From Utricularia gibba (lineage: Eukaryota > Streptophyta > Magnoliopsida > Lamiales > Lentibulariaceae): a DNA stretch of 64,000 nucleotides. Of this stretch, positions 11,906 to 23,244 are shown piece by piece (the first letter of the stretch is position 1; each line of letters begins with the position of its first letter). The stretch lies in assembly GCA_002189035.1 (NCBI GenBank), contig NEEC01000020.1, positions 1,302,001 through 1,366,000 of the forward strand, in the 5' to 3' direction. A model generated the notes under the pieces. That model worked only from the letters and a program-made list of their open reading frames with translations, had not been told where the DNA came from and ran no database searches. The position numbers were made by a program, and so were the translations under genes.

Positions 11906-13340
11906 CAAGAGGATTTTCGGGTTATTTTAATAAAAAAAGGGTAAAAAAGTAAATTTATAAAACTAATAATAACTTATTTTATTCTACTTTTACCAAAATA
12001 TATTAATCGCTACACAAAATACAATCCTATCATATATTCTCTCTTACTCCAAATAAAACTTATTCCAAGTAAAACTTATTCATGTAATAAATACACTCTT
12101 ATAATTAAAGATGTTAGATTAGTCCAACGTCTTCTTCATGTGTCTTTTCCTACTTTTAGCCTTAGTGAGTATGATCTCCATTTTTTAAATAGTTTGGATA
12201 TCATTGATCATTTTTGTAATTTAAAGTTAGGATATTGGTTGACTTTTTGCACACATTTGCTAACTAACCAAATTGATTTAAGATAACAATTTTTCTACAT
12301 AAAAACGAATTTAAAAAAATGTTGTGTGGCAATTGAACAACAAAGATAAAGAAAATAATTATACATACGCTAAATAAAAACTGATATACAAATCAGTTGA
12401 TATTTTTTCGTGATTTTGCATAAACTAGCAATAAATACTTACATACTTTTATAGCTTGACATTGCATAATCAATCTTCTTAAATCACATTTCTATAAGGA
12501 GTTTTAATTCAAGAATCTCTTTATTTTGTTTCTTGCTTTTGAAGTAAAGACAATTTCTACACAAAAAAGAAAGAAATAGTTGATGAAGAACAATAATGTT
12601 GACCAATCTAACATTTCACTTTTTACATATACTAATTACTGATGTTGCCATCCAAATTTAGTGTTGAAAAATAAAATTTGATTGTTGGTGTTCCCAAAAG
12701 GAATTCCCTTCTTCTCATTCAACATATTAATAATTGGAGTCAAGTGGTCACAAATTGTAAAGAAAATTGAGTTGGTGGGTGCAAGATGTTTTGGGGGAAG
12801 CTATTTTGTAATTCCTTGGTGATGGATTATAACAAATTATAGGATACGATCATTGATGGAATCTATTATAGGGATTGAATTGTGAAAGTTTTGTTGTAAC
12901 CCAATTTGGAGAAGACAATTACCTAATACAAATCTCTAATGCTATTAGTCAAAGAATAACGATGATGGTAAACAATGTTAAATTTTGATCACAAAAAACT
13001 TTGGTCATTATATTTGAAGAGATATAGAATTATGATTAAAATAGATGATTAATGTGTTCACTATTTCAATAGATGATTCAAAACTTAAAAATGATAACGT
13101 ACAAAATATTTGAACCAAAAGTCATATTTATGAAATATTGTCAAATCCATTGCACAAAATGAGATTATAAATATGAGAGATATTTTATAATTACTCATAA
13201 AAAATTGTATTAGGTTAAAATTATGTGCACTGTTCTTTCCACATAATGATGAAAATCTAATAATTTTTTGTATTAATTCATTTGTTTTCATTAAAAATTT
13301 CAAACAATTACAGAGTATATTTTAATTTACTAATATTTAA
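11906..13340. other. AT-rich intergenic DNA
   Basis: No gene seen in either strand. It is dominated by A/T runs with many stops. Confidence 0.5.
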
Positions 13341-13929
13341 CCTGAGGACAAGTTAGGGTAAACTCATGGATCCAATGAGTCAACTCGTTTAGGGTTAAAC
13401 TGATTACTAGGATTATTGGAAAATGAGTTAAGGTCATGTTGGGAAAAACAAGTTAGGGTTGGCCCAACAAGTTGGGCATATTTTAAGGCCTATTTGATTT
13501 TTTTTAAAATTTTTCTCCAAAAACTTGGGGTTTGGACTAATTGACCAATGGTTGAGCCTAATTTTTTATTAAAATATTCAAATTTCACACTTGAATTGTA
13601 TTTTATTTCTTTATTAAATCTAAACAACGATCAGCGTTTTTCACTCTTTATTACATGATCATCAACAACAATTGCGATTTCTTGTTTGAAACTATGATTC
13701 TGAAACTTTCGACCATCATTCCTTTTTTTCTTATTTCCAATTTCCTTTTTTATTTCGTTCTTGGATTCCCATTTTTTGTTTTGTATATTAATTGTTTTGA
13801 AACCTTAGCTCAATTTTTTTTTTCTATTTCTGATTTACTGTATGTTGATTTATACTAGTATGATCTTGATTTTTTGGATTTTTTTTATTCTTTAAATTAT
13901 TGAAAACCTTTGATTAATTTGATCCAAGT

Positions 13930-15023
13930 ATTTTTTTTCCAGGTTTGGAATTTTGAGATGGCATAATCACATCAAAGTTTTACGCTAATTACTGATGTTG
14001 ATTCTCTTCCAGAGGATAACAATGTTTTTGGTTCTAATGTTGGTGATGTTTCAAATTCAATATCTTTGAAAAAAACAGCCAATTGTTTGGCAAGATTATT
14101 TCAACCACAAGAAAGATGTTTAATAGGTAATATATAATTATTGTGGTCAGTCATATTAGCATTAAAAATGTAGTGGAACTATTAATTACTTAAGGTATAT
14201 TACAAATAGATATCCTAATAAGGGTAATTTATTAAGATAATTGAAATTAAATATAGTTGGGATAATCTTACCTTCACCTTTTGTTTTGATGTTTCTTCAT
14301 GTTAAATTGAGTATGTACTTAGTATAGTGTTAAGTGAAAAATCATTTATGGAAATAGAAAACATTTTTATGAGGCATTTTTACGTGAATAGTATACAATC
14401 TAAGTTTGTTTCAATATCGAAAAGAAAAATTGTTAGAATATAAAAAAAAAGAATTTGTAGCAAGGAAATCATGTTTAGTTTCTTCATTTACATTCATGAA
14501 ATTTAAATTTAATTTGACTTGTGGTAGGTGATGTGGAGTTAATGGAGAAGCTAATATTGTTTTAACTATTTATTGGATTGATAGCCAATAGATAGTGCAA
14601 AAGAAAATTATTGGGTTTTGAACAAGCGATTCTTCTCACATAGATACACAAATAGTTGAGTTTATTATTAATATTTGCATTGATTATTCAAGTCTTAATT
14701 GTATTTTCAATATCAATCTTAATAATATCTCTTATAATGCTATTGCTATTAAAATCTTGAAGTCATCTATGAATCTTATGTTAAGTGGATGTTTTTTCAG
14801 ATTGATATGTATTTGTCATATTTTAAATTTATGTATGCAAGATACTATAGATTTAAATGATATGGAATATGATTTAGCTTTTATACATAAATTAAAGAGG
14901 TTGCTTTGTACAACACAACTTAAGCATCATTTTAAAGAAAATATCTTTGATATTTTGAAATGGTGGAAAATACAAGTTTGGAAGACACACTCACAAGTTT
15001 CTCTTTACTCAAAAACTAAATAA
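13930..15023 (+). pseudogene. hAT-family transposase remnant
   Basis: Broken frames near 14560-15020 follow the hAT transposase order: a ...YWIDSQ...KKIIGF block (family pattern HWIDxxWxLxKRIL), a HIDTQIVEFIINICIDY block, INLNNISYNAIAIKIL (pattern TVDNASNNDxAIxxLK), CICHILNLCMQD (pattern RCxAHILNLIVQDG) and a final FDILKWWK dimerisation-like motif at about 14950. Several stops and missing segments mean it is inactive. Repeat-like GGGTTGGCCCAACAAGTTGGGC text near 13450 may belong to its left end. Terminal repeats were not established. Confidence 0.6.
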
Positions 15024-15647
15024 ATTTATTCTTGTTTTGTTTTGTTTTCTTTAATTTTTTAAATGTAACTAATCAAAAAAAAGTTTTTAACTTTGATAAC
15101 ATTTCTACATTGTCAGTTCCAAGACTATAATAAAGAGAAATGAAAATTTAAAATCATATAAAATTTGAATTTATATATTATGTTCTTTTTTATTTGTGAT
15201 TTATATGATTTTTTTAATTTAATTTATTTTTTTAATTAATCCTAACTAATTGAATTGAGGTTTCGATGTCAATCCGTGAGAGTCTACTGGTGACTCGTGA
15301 GGGTCTGACCGTGCCCAAGTATGGCTAATATGTCAAATTTGTTGGTCATCGGACATGATATTTTCTATTAGGTTTTATCAATAGTAATTTTGACAGCGCA
15401 TTTAGGGTTACAGATCAGAAACAATTACATAGAGAATAAATAATTTCGGTATTTTAAAAATATGAATTACGAAATGAAAATTTGGAGCGTTTAATTAGAA
15501 TACACGCAATTAATTCTGATTTCTTGCTTCTCCAGAAGGGCGATGGACAAACAACACCTGTGCCTCTTTAGAGGAGAAGAGAAAAAAGAAAGAGATGCAA
15601 TCAATTCTCTTCCTCATACGAAACCAAACACCAACGCTGCTACTGCT
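15024..15647. other. 3' flank of the SAUR gene, no gene seen
   Basis: AT-rich DNA with no coding signal. The last 100 bases would be the 3' untranslated region of the SAUR on the minus strand. Confidence 0.5.
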
Positions 15648-15968
15648 TCAGCTGTCGTCGTACGTTGACGCGACGGAGAAGAGAGATCGGAACAGTGCTT
15701 CTTCGCAGGGGATGGTGAGGCCCATTTGGTGCTCGAACCCAAATTCCTCTTCTGCTTTCCTGAGAAGACACTGAAACTCCGGGTGCCGCAGGAAGGAGAT
15801 GGGTACGATGTACCTGCTCCGCTCCTCCCCGACGTAGACCGCGAAATGGCCCTTGGGCGGCAGAACTCTCTCGTCGTGTACGTGATGGCGATGCCGGCGA
15901 TGGTGAGGAGTGTACCGCATTTTCCCTAAATTGGACCATTTCTTCAGCATCTTCTTCAGCCCTGCCAT
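15648..15968 (-). CDS. SAUR: SAUR-family auxin-responsive protein, 106 residues
   Basis: Small auxin up RNA proteins promote cell expansion, in the cases studied by inhibiting PP2C.D phosphatases and so keeping the plasma-membrane H+-ATPase active. The ATG at 15968 opens [11 protein letters not shown], a basic amphipathic start typical of the family. A His/Arg-rich linker follows, then the SAUR domain from about residue 38: [43 protein letters not shown]. It is one exon, as usual for SAURs, and is GC-rich compared with its surroundings. It differs clearly from the 87-residue cluster at 52-61 kb, so it is a different subgroup. No damage is seen. Confidence 0.93.
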   Translation of the reverse strand: MAGLKKMLKKWSNLGKMRYTPHHRRHRHHVHDERVLPPKGHFAVYVGEERSRYIVPISFLRHPEFQCLLRKAEEEFGFEHQMGLTIPCEEALFRSLFSVASTYDDS

Positions 15969-16680
15969 TTGCAGACGCAGAAGAGAAATGGGGAACGGGA
16001 ACTGGGTTTCAGTGAGTGAGGAAGGGGGATTTTATTGATGAAGGAGGAGTTGCAGTTCCGATGCGAGGGCACATGGGGGGAAGGGATTCTTTGGGGCCGG
16101 TGTGCAGTCGCAACGTGGTAGCCCAGTGTAGTGCAGTACAATATTTTGTACCCATCTTCACCGGGTACGGATCCTTACTACTGAACTCCAACCACTAACT
16201 CACCAGCCCCTTTGGGTTGGACTGATGTTTGCTACTTGAGTGCTTAATTCATCTATAAAGAATCACATGAAAATGAAGGGATCTGCTCCGTTTTCTAAAG
16301 TGCATTTATTCCCACTCATCTTACCCTTTTGAGATCATTTTTGCATTTTATTTTCATCTCCCAAAAGAGAATCACATCAGCTTTTTTACTGTAACGCACA
16401 TCAGCGTTCGTGCTATTGCATTTTATGAGAAGAAAAACAGGATTTAGGTGCTGGAGTGTTAAGTTATTCTGGTCAGTATTCACGTGCTTAATAGAGCGTT
16501 TTTTTTCACTAAAACTACAAAACATGTTGGTTTGGGTGTAGAGTTGAGAGCTCAGAGCAGGGATTGATGTCAAATCAATGACGCGATGCTATTTATATAA
16601 TCTCTGTGTGTTTCATTGAAATGGGACCGAATATCACAAAAGGAAGCAGTCGCCTGCTCCATTTTCGGTGATGGTGAGAA
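15969..16680 (-). promoter_or_regulatory. upstream region of the 106-residue SAUR
   Basis: Holds the 5' leader and promoter of the minus-strand SAUR. No consensus TATA box is evident in the first 150 bases. A palindromic TTATATAA lies near 16590, which is distant from the ATG. The exact core promoter is not resolved. Confidence 0.35.
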
Positions 16681-16772
16681 ATAAATTTTACCCTGTTGCC
16701 CGCGTTCACGTGCTCCTCCTCTTGTTGCGCAGCATACGCTAATCATCACCCCAAGGCATGGTCCTGCATCGT

Positions 16773-16808
16773 GGTCCCTCTCCCTCTGAAGAGTAGAGGA
16801 GAGGGACC
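16773..16808. repeat. 36-base near-perfect hairpin
   Basis: GGTCCCTCTCCCTCT pairs with AGAGGAGAGGGACC across a short GAAGAGT loop, with one unpaired base. No terminator-like T run follows and no gene ends here. Confidence 0.5.
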
Positions 16809-17479
16809 AATGAGAAAAACCAGAATCCAGCCCACAGGAACCTCCCTCAACGACCCAAGTGTTTCACATTTTCTACCCACCTTCTTTTATCAAGTAGAGA
16901 GTGAATCCAATACACAATACACCGTCTGTGTTTCTATGCTTCACTGGATGTTTTGTGTGCATTCCAAACACGTTGATCAAAAGTTTGGAATGGTAAAATA
17001 ATATCCACACTTATTGATAACATACAAATTTTTCTATTTTTATGATATGAAATCATAACCTTTTAACTATGTCTTAGGTGTTTATTTTTATAGTTTTGAG
17101 TATTTTACCAAAACTTAGTAAATGTGTGTATGTTATGTGCATGTGGGCTAAATTTTTTCATGCAAGCAGCAAATTCCAAAAGTTAGGAAATGACACAAGG
17201 ATTTCATGTAAGCAATCATTTATCAAACTCAGTAGCATAAAAAGAGTAGTAGTACTGTCATAGATAATACATACTTAAGGAAATAGAGGAAGAAAATATT
17301 TTTTTGAGGGAAAGAGAGAGAAAAAAGAGAGTTGGAGCAATGAAGAACATAGAAGGAGAAACTCCCAAAACAAGAATACCGAACGAGAAAGAAGAAGGAG
17401 ATTTTTCAAAAAGAAAACTTTCCAACTTGAATAGTATCACCAAGACATAGTTTAGCACTATTGTTTCGAGTTGTAAACA
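16809..17479. other. intergenic DNA without a recognised gene
   Basis: A few short open frames exist but show no family likeness. Purine-rich text at 17280-17400 is low complexity. Confidence 0.5.
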
Positions 17480-18281
17480 ATAGTAGATGAAAATTAGAAC
17501 TATTTCTACTTTATTTTCATTTACTTTATATCATGGTTTATTTTTCAGCATGAGTAACTAAACTTTAGGGATGCCTTAAAATGTAGATATATGATGTGGA
17601 TTAGGGTTCATAAGATAATTGAGTATTGTATTTTAGTTTTTGTTTCTATCATTCCTCAATTAGATCTAAAAGAGGTAATAAATGGCTTTACAACCCAAAT
17701 ATTTGATTTAGAGGTAGATCAACAAATCAAAGTGAGTATCATAGGTGTTAATCTTGGATAAAACCAGTAGAATCAATTAGACTTAACTCTACACATTTTA
17801 CATATGGATATTAGAGACTATCATATTAGAATCAAAGTGTAGAATGGGTGATGATATTCAAGACTATCATAATCAAAAATATAAGAAATAATCTAGGTAC
17901 ACCTAGGTTATTTAGAGTTGTAAGTATAGAAACATTATAAATTAAATTAGGAACCTTAGTATTATATTACTTACATACCCTTGAGATATCTTAGTATTAT
18001 CTCATAGTTAGAATCAGTATTTGTTACTTTTTGATTTGTAATTCGACCTTATTTATTGAATTCATGTAATGCTGTTAGTTTGACCTTAGATTAACACTAA
18101 AATAATTCTGTGATCTTGCATAGGCTAGAACATATAGCAAGTATTCGTTTTTTGTGATTGATCCCAAAATTCCATTATACATCTTGTGTTTAATTTGCAT
18201 TTTGTGAAAACTAGGGCTTATAAATTTATTTGATATAGAATTTTAATTTTATTACAACGATATAGAATTTTCCATTTATCA
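17480..18281 (+). repeat. decayed Athila-like LTR, plus orientation
   Basis: From about 17560 the text follows the 43.9-44.63 kb LTR in order: ACTTTAGGGATGCCTTAA, GAGGTAGATCAACAAATCAA, ATTAAATTAGG, TTATAAATTTATTTGATA, ending at TTTATCA (18281), the same terminus as the other copies. Divergence is high and the 5' part (before 17560) is barely alignable. No primer-binding site follows the end, so it is a solo or truncated LTR, older than the other members. Confidence 0.6.
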
Positions 18282-18319
18282 CTTATCCTTGGAAGACTTA
18301 TATCAAACCCAGTGTTTTC

Positions 18320-18690
18320 AACTTAGAATTTTTAATCGGACAGGTATGAAACCAGTGTGGTTCAAAAACTGAGTTTAACCAATCAAATACGATTTTTGAG
18401 TCAAACCTGAATTAGTAAAAAAATATTATAATTTCTTAAAAAGATTAAATTAATCATGATCAAAATCAAATATTAATAATATAATAAATATATTTAGTTT
18501 TTCAGAATACATATATTGTATATTTTCACTAATAAAAAGATAAATATTGAAATATTCAATTTTCTTATTGAAAAAAATCACATTAATGATAAGTTACACA
18601 CTAAAACTTTTTTGTACATATAAAAGATAGTATAAAACTCGTTATTCAAAATAAATTGTAATTATTTTTTATTCCAATAATCAATATGAT
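18320..18690. repeat. dispersed repeat, copy 1 of 2
   Basis: About 370 bases match 29825-30140 in the same orientation. Shared phrases include ATCAAATATTAATAA.ATAATAAATATA, AAAAAAATCACATTAA, ATATAAAAGATAG and AAAATAAAT.GTAATT. The 5' end has ACCAGTGTGGTTC versus AACCGGATTGG. The second copy lies inside the MULE. No protein is encoded. Confidence 0.55.
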
Positions 18691-19259
18691 GATCAAATTG
18701 AAATATTTTTTAAATAAATTTTTGATAAAAATAAAAGAATATATCACACTTGATTCATACTTTTAAAATCCTATTTTTTTATTTTTTAATTTAAAAAATT
18801 AAAATTTGAAATTAGAAAAAAATTATATACAAAAACAGATAATTGGACATACAATTAACCAATGAATTACCAAAAATCAATTAATTAGTTCAACTCATCA
18901 TTAATTGGCCAAGTTGAAAACATAGAGAGGACCACGTTTATTCAAAAACTTTTTAATATGACTAGTTTGTTTTTCATAGGATGCCCCACTACGGATGCAT
19001 GAAATAGAAGCATCCACAAAAGAAAGCATGACAAGGTTGCATGAACAAATATATATCATGTATAAACATGACCGAAAGAACCTATCACCAATGCACTCAT
19101 TTGGAGAGGGTCCTAAGTTGCCAAACCAGTCTGATATCATGTATTCTAGATGTCCCAAAGTAGCTATGCAAGCATTTTCATAGAAGTTACCATTTTGTCA
19201 AGAAGAGTGAACAAAACTACCTCTTGAGAACTGATCATTAGCTTTTTTATCTAGGACTT

Positions 19260-20153
19260 AGCTTACCTTTTGTTGCACTTTGAAGCTAAAGCTAGAGCTC
19301 GATGAAAGTGGAAGGATTCTAGTCTAGAATCTATATTAATTTCGACCACAATTGATAGTTCAGTTAGTTGTCAAGGCCTCATTACACAATCAAAACCCTA
19401 GAATACATGATATTTGATATAAGAGTAGTTGATTCTTGCTTGTGAAATGGAAGAGCTCAACTAGATGATCAGGGCTCTACACGCATGGATGGACTCTTGG
19501 ATGACTACCTTAGAATACTAGATGGATTTTCATATTCATGACCTCTTGCCGAAAACTCCAACTATCAGGGAAAAAGACTAGCGGTGGAAAAGTAATTGGA
19601 AGTTTACAATCACAAATTAGGAATCGATTAACTATGCTTGGAAGTACCAAATTATGATGGTGAAATCGATCCCCTAGGTGATTGACTAGATACAAACATG
19701 TATTTGAATACCACAATACTAGTGATAAGAATAAATTGCGGATCATTGCTACCTAGTTAGAAGGGTTGTATCAGAGCTAGTCCATGTGGCATAGAAGAAA
19801 TAATCCAAACTTGAAATGGAAAAATTCAAACTTTTGCAATCTCTAGTTTGAACCTAGGAATTGAGCTTCTAGCATGACACAATTTGCCAAATTAAATATG
19901 GAGAGGAGCTCAGAAGAATACAATCAGTGCTTCTAGAAAATGATCATCATGGAATAGAACTTAGACACACTGAGTGAGATGGAATACATATACTTGAGTG
20001 GACATCCAAAAGATTATGAGACCCAAGTGACACTCTAAAATCATGTGACACCATGGATTGAATGAACTTAGTGATACTACTGTATAAAGGGAATGGATCC
20101 CCAAAAGACAACACATAAAAACAATACTTCAAAGTGGAAGGAGAACCCAATAG
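19260..20153 (+). pseudogene. possible Ty3/gypsy gag remnant
   Basis: The translation is full of stops but shows ...LDDQGSTRMDGLLDDYLRIL near 19455-19520, a NYDGEIDPLGD stretch near 19650 (compare the FxGxDPLGW region of plant gypsy gag) and a possible SSEEYNQCF stretch near 19900. It lies upstream, in the same orientation, of the pol remnant at 21.6-22.5 kb, with a solo LTR inserted between them. That order supports a single dead element, but the gag call itself is weak. Confidence 0.35.
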
Positions 20154-20158
20154 TGATT

Positions 20159-21518
20159 TGATAAATGAAAATTTCCTAATGTCGTTGCAAGAATAGAAAT
20201 TTCGTTATCAAATAAATTTATAGTCCTTAATCTACACAAAATACAAATTTAGAAAACTTGTATAGTGGATGTCGGGGTCGATCACGAAGAGCTTGTGCTT
20301 GCTAAGTGTTTTAGTAAATGCACAATTCGGAATAATAGTAAGTCTTAGTCTAAGCTCGGACTAGCCGTGGCAAGTAAGTTCAGTAAAGGGAAACAGGTAT
20401 CAATGCGAAAGGTAATAAGTACTGGTTCTAACTCAGAATAACACGAAAATGCCTTAAGTATCTAAAAGTGGTGTTATGCTAAGGTGCCTGATTTAATTTA
20501 TCATGTTCCTACATTCACAACTTCAAATAACCTAAGTCTACTTAGGCCATTCATCATATTTTCGGCTAAGCTAGTCCCCAATATCATAACCAACATTGCA
20601 ATTAGGTCTACCAGCATGCAAAGCACATAGAACTAGATATCCTCGGTTCTATCCTGAACTAACACCTACTGCTCCCGTCTTGATTTGTTAGTCTACCTCT
20701 AAATCAAGCATCTAAGTTGTGAAGCTACTTATTCCCCTCCTTAGGTCTACTCATGGATTGATAGAAACAAGAGTTAAGGAACAAACATAAATTTCATTAT
20801 TAACCCTAAGCACACACCACCATACTTTACCTTAAGGCATTTCTAAGGCTTTAGCTACTCATACTTTGAAAATCAAATATGAATTAACATAAAGCAATGA
20901 AAATGTCAAGAACATCGTGAAAGAGTTGATTGTAGAAACTGAAAACATCAACAAACGAAAATAAAGCAGTAAGAGTTCTGGTTTTCGTCTACTACTGTTC
21001 CTAGGCCGGAACAGTAGTGCTGGACTGGGCTCTTCTGTTGTTCTTGAGAATGAAGTTCTTCTTCTCCTCTCCTCGTTCAATACTCATCGTGTTGGGGTTG
21101 GGGGAGAAACCCCCTCGTGTGCTCCCCTGTTCGCTACGCGTTCTCCCTTTCTTGAAAAATATCTCCCCTCCTTTACTTCATTGCACTGTTCCTGACACCA
21201 GCACTGTTCCTGACCTAAACCTGCAGACTGTGGACAACAGAACAGTGCATTATGTCTCCTCTTTTAATGCTGTCTATTCTTCCAAATCTCTATATGCACG
21301 AAATTCACGTCTCCTCACTGATTTTAGAACTTTGTTGCTGGACTAGAAAAAAAATGTTAATAACATGGGATGGGCTAAATTAAAGGATTTAGCTCATTAA
21401 CACATAAAATCACATTATGTCCTAAAATTTGGTAAAAATACTAAAAACTATAAGATAAATACTTAAAACATGATTCAAAAGCATAATTTTCTTATTTTAA
21501 TAATAGAAAAATTTATGA
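20159..21518 (-). mobile_element. solo Athila-like LTR, minus orientation, with 5-bp target duplication
   Basis: The left end TGATAAATGAAAATTTCC is the reversed LTR 3' terminus and the right end reads ...TTTATGA (TTATCA in the better copies). The body aligns with 37081-38485 throughout: GTGGATGTCGGGGTCGATCACGA, the block around TACCTCTAAATCAAG, and GGGGGAGAAACCCCCTCGTGTG. TGATT precedes it (20154-20158) and TGATT follows it (21519-21523), as expected of a target-site duplication. Length is 1360 bases against about 1405 for the copy at 37 kb. It lies inside the older gypsy remnant. Confidence 0.8.
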
Positions 21519-21609
21519 TGATTTAACGAGAAAACTTATATGATAAAAGAAGCCCCATCACCGAAAAATAGAGAATAAAAAATCTGATGCTAAAATATTT
21601 ATGATATAA

Positions 21610-22510
21610 GGACTTGTGACTTGATTTTTAGATACTTCAAGTGCCAATTAAGGATGGCATTCACATGGAATTCAAGAAAATCAAAGCTATCATCAATTGG
21701 AAGGAATCTTAGACTCTTAAGGGACTAAGGGGATTTCTAGGACTAGTTAGATATCATCATCGATTCTTTAGACAATGCAGAAGCATTTTGACAGCATTGG
21801 ACATCATGTTTAACAAGGAAGCAAAGGTTTCCTTTGATAAACTTAAGTTAGCATTGACTCAAGCACCTATATTAATCACACCAAATTTTGAAGCAATCTT
21901 TGTAATAGATTTGGGATAGGAGCTATTTTGCACTAAGATCATCATTTGATCACATGTTACAACAAAACACTATTGAAAGACACAAGAATGTCTCTCTATA
22001 TATAAAAAAATCAATAGAAATGGTTTATATAGTTAAACATTGGAGGTAATACTTGTGGGGCAAATGAGTTTTAGTTGAGAGTTATCACAAAAGCCTGCAA
22101 TTGTAGATGCAATAGTAGGTGAGAATACCATTCTAGTAGAAGTGGATAAGCAAACTACTTGATACACTTTCATGATTGAATATCACACAAAGAAGGAAAA
22201 CAAGTTGTTGATGCTCTCTCCAGAAAGACTGATTCAGTAAAATTGATACTGTTAGCATTATCAATGCCTCAACTCAAGATATTGAAGGAGATCATAAATT
22301 AAATTAGGACTCATAAAGAATTATAGATTCAAGTGTATAAAATTTAGATGGAAATTAGAGCCCACACTAGTTGTTGAAAAATGATCAGATTTATTATACG
22401 CATAGAATTTATATGAAAACTCCTTCCACTGTGACTCCAAGATTAGTTCTATCATGAAGGAGTTCACAAAACTACTTAGAGAATTCATTGGAACTTTTAT
22501 CAAAAAGTAA
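21610..22510 (+). pseudogene. Ty3/gypsy pol remnant (reverse transcriptase to integrase)
   Basis: Near 21675-21770 the frame reads KIKAIINWKE, LKGLRGFLGLVRYHHRF, the RT end/connection motif (pattern KIxAIxxWPxPxxxKELRGFLGLxxYYRRF). ALTQAPILITPNF follows near 21850, matching ALTxAPVLALPDF. Near 22205-22245 VVDALSRKTDS is the RNase H/integrase junction motif (ADALSRK). IMKEFTKLL at 22450 may be the start of the integrase zinc region (xxEFHDSPLGGH). Stops and frame breaks are frequent, so it is inactive. Confidence 0.65.
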
Positions 22511-23244
22511 TGACCATTGATGTGCAGTAGTATGTTTAATCTGTAAAATTTTTATCAAACATAGTCCATCAAACAAGAAAGCTAAACAAGACATGAAACA
22601 CATTAAGATAGCAACCATATAGCTGATGTTGTATATACATGGCTAACCATTCATTATTCATGGCAGCAGCCTATTCGTTGCCTCATGCATTACATGCTTG
22701 AATAGTAGCAACCCTTGATGCATCCTCCCTCATATTAATACTATCTCCTCCATCGTTATAGAAGTCTTGAGGCACAACATCTTCTAGGGGATCAACAGTT
22801 ATCTTCTTTCGGATATGTGAAGCAATGTACATTGGAACACTATTCAATTTTGAGTAATTTTTGGATAAAAACTAGCAAACCAAAACATGTTTCACCTTAT
22901 TTTCATTAACCCACCATTCTCACAATATGAAGTTGTGAAGTTGGCCACATATTGAAATGCTCCTTCACATTTTGAGGTGCTTGACTTTCAAGTCCTTAAT
23001 CCTGCAAATGATAATGAATTTCGTATATAGTGCTAAAAATGCTTTCTTATTAGTATATCTCTTGTCAAATAAGTAGTATGTACTTATAAATCCATGACAT
23101 TTTCAATCAGTTGTGCAGCCATGAAAACAAAATAAAGGACAACATCTAAGTGAGATACCTAGACATATATGAAAGTCATTTTTCTAAGTGAGTGCATTGT
23201 GGAAGTCTTTAATGTTTACAATAGCGACCTTCCAACCTATTAAG
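22511..23244. other. intergenic DNA, possible transposon debris
   Basis: On the minus strand around 22835-22720 the text reads IRKKITVDPLEDVVPQDFYN followed by DGGDSIN, which looks coding-like and acidic but matches no family I can name. The rest has no recognisable content. Confidence 0.35.

Noticed and set aside
15726-15929. Plus-strand ORF opposite the lone SAUR
   Set aside because: Antisense shadow of a GC-rich single-exon gene.
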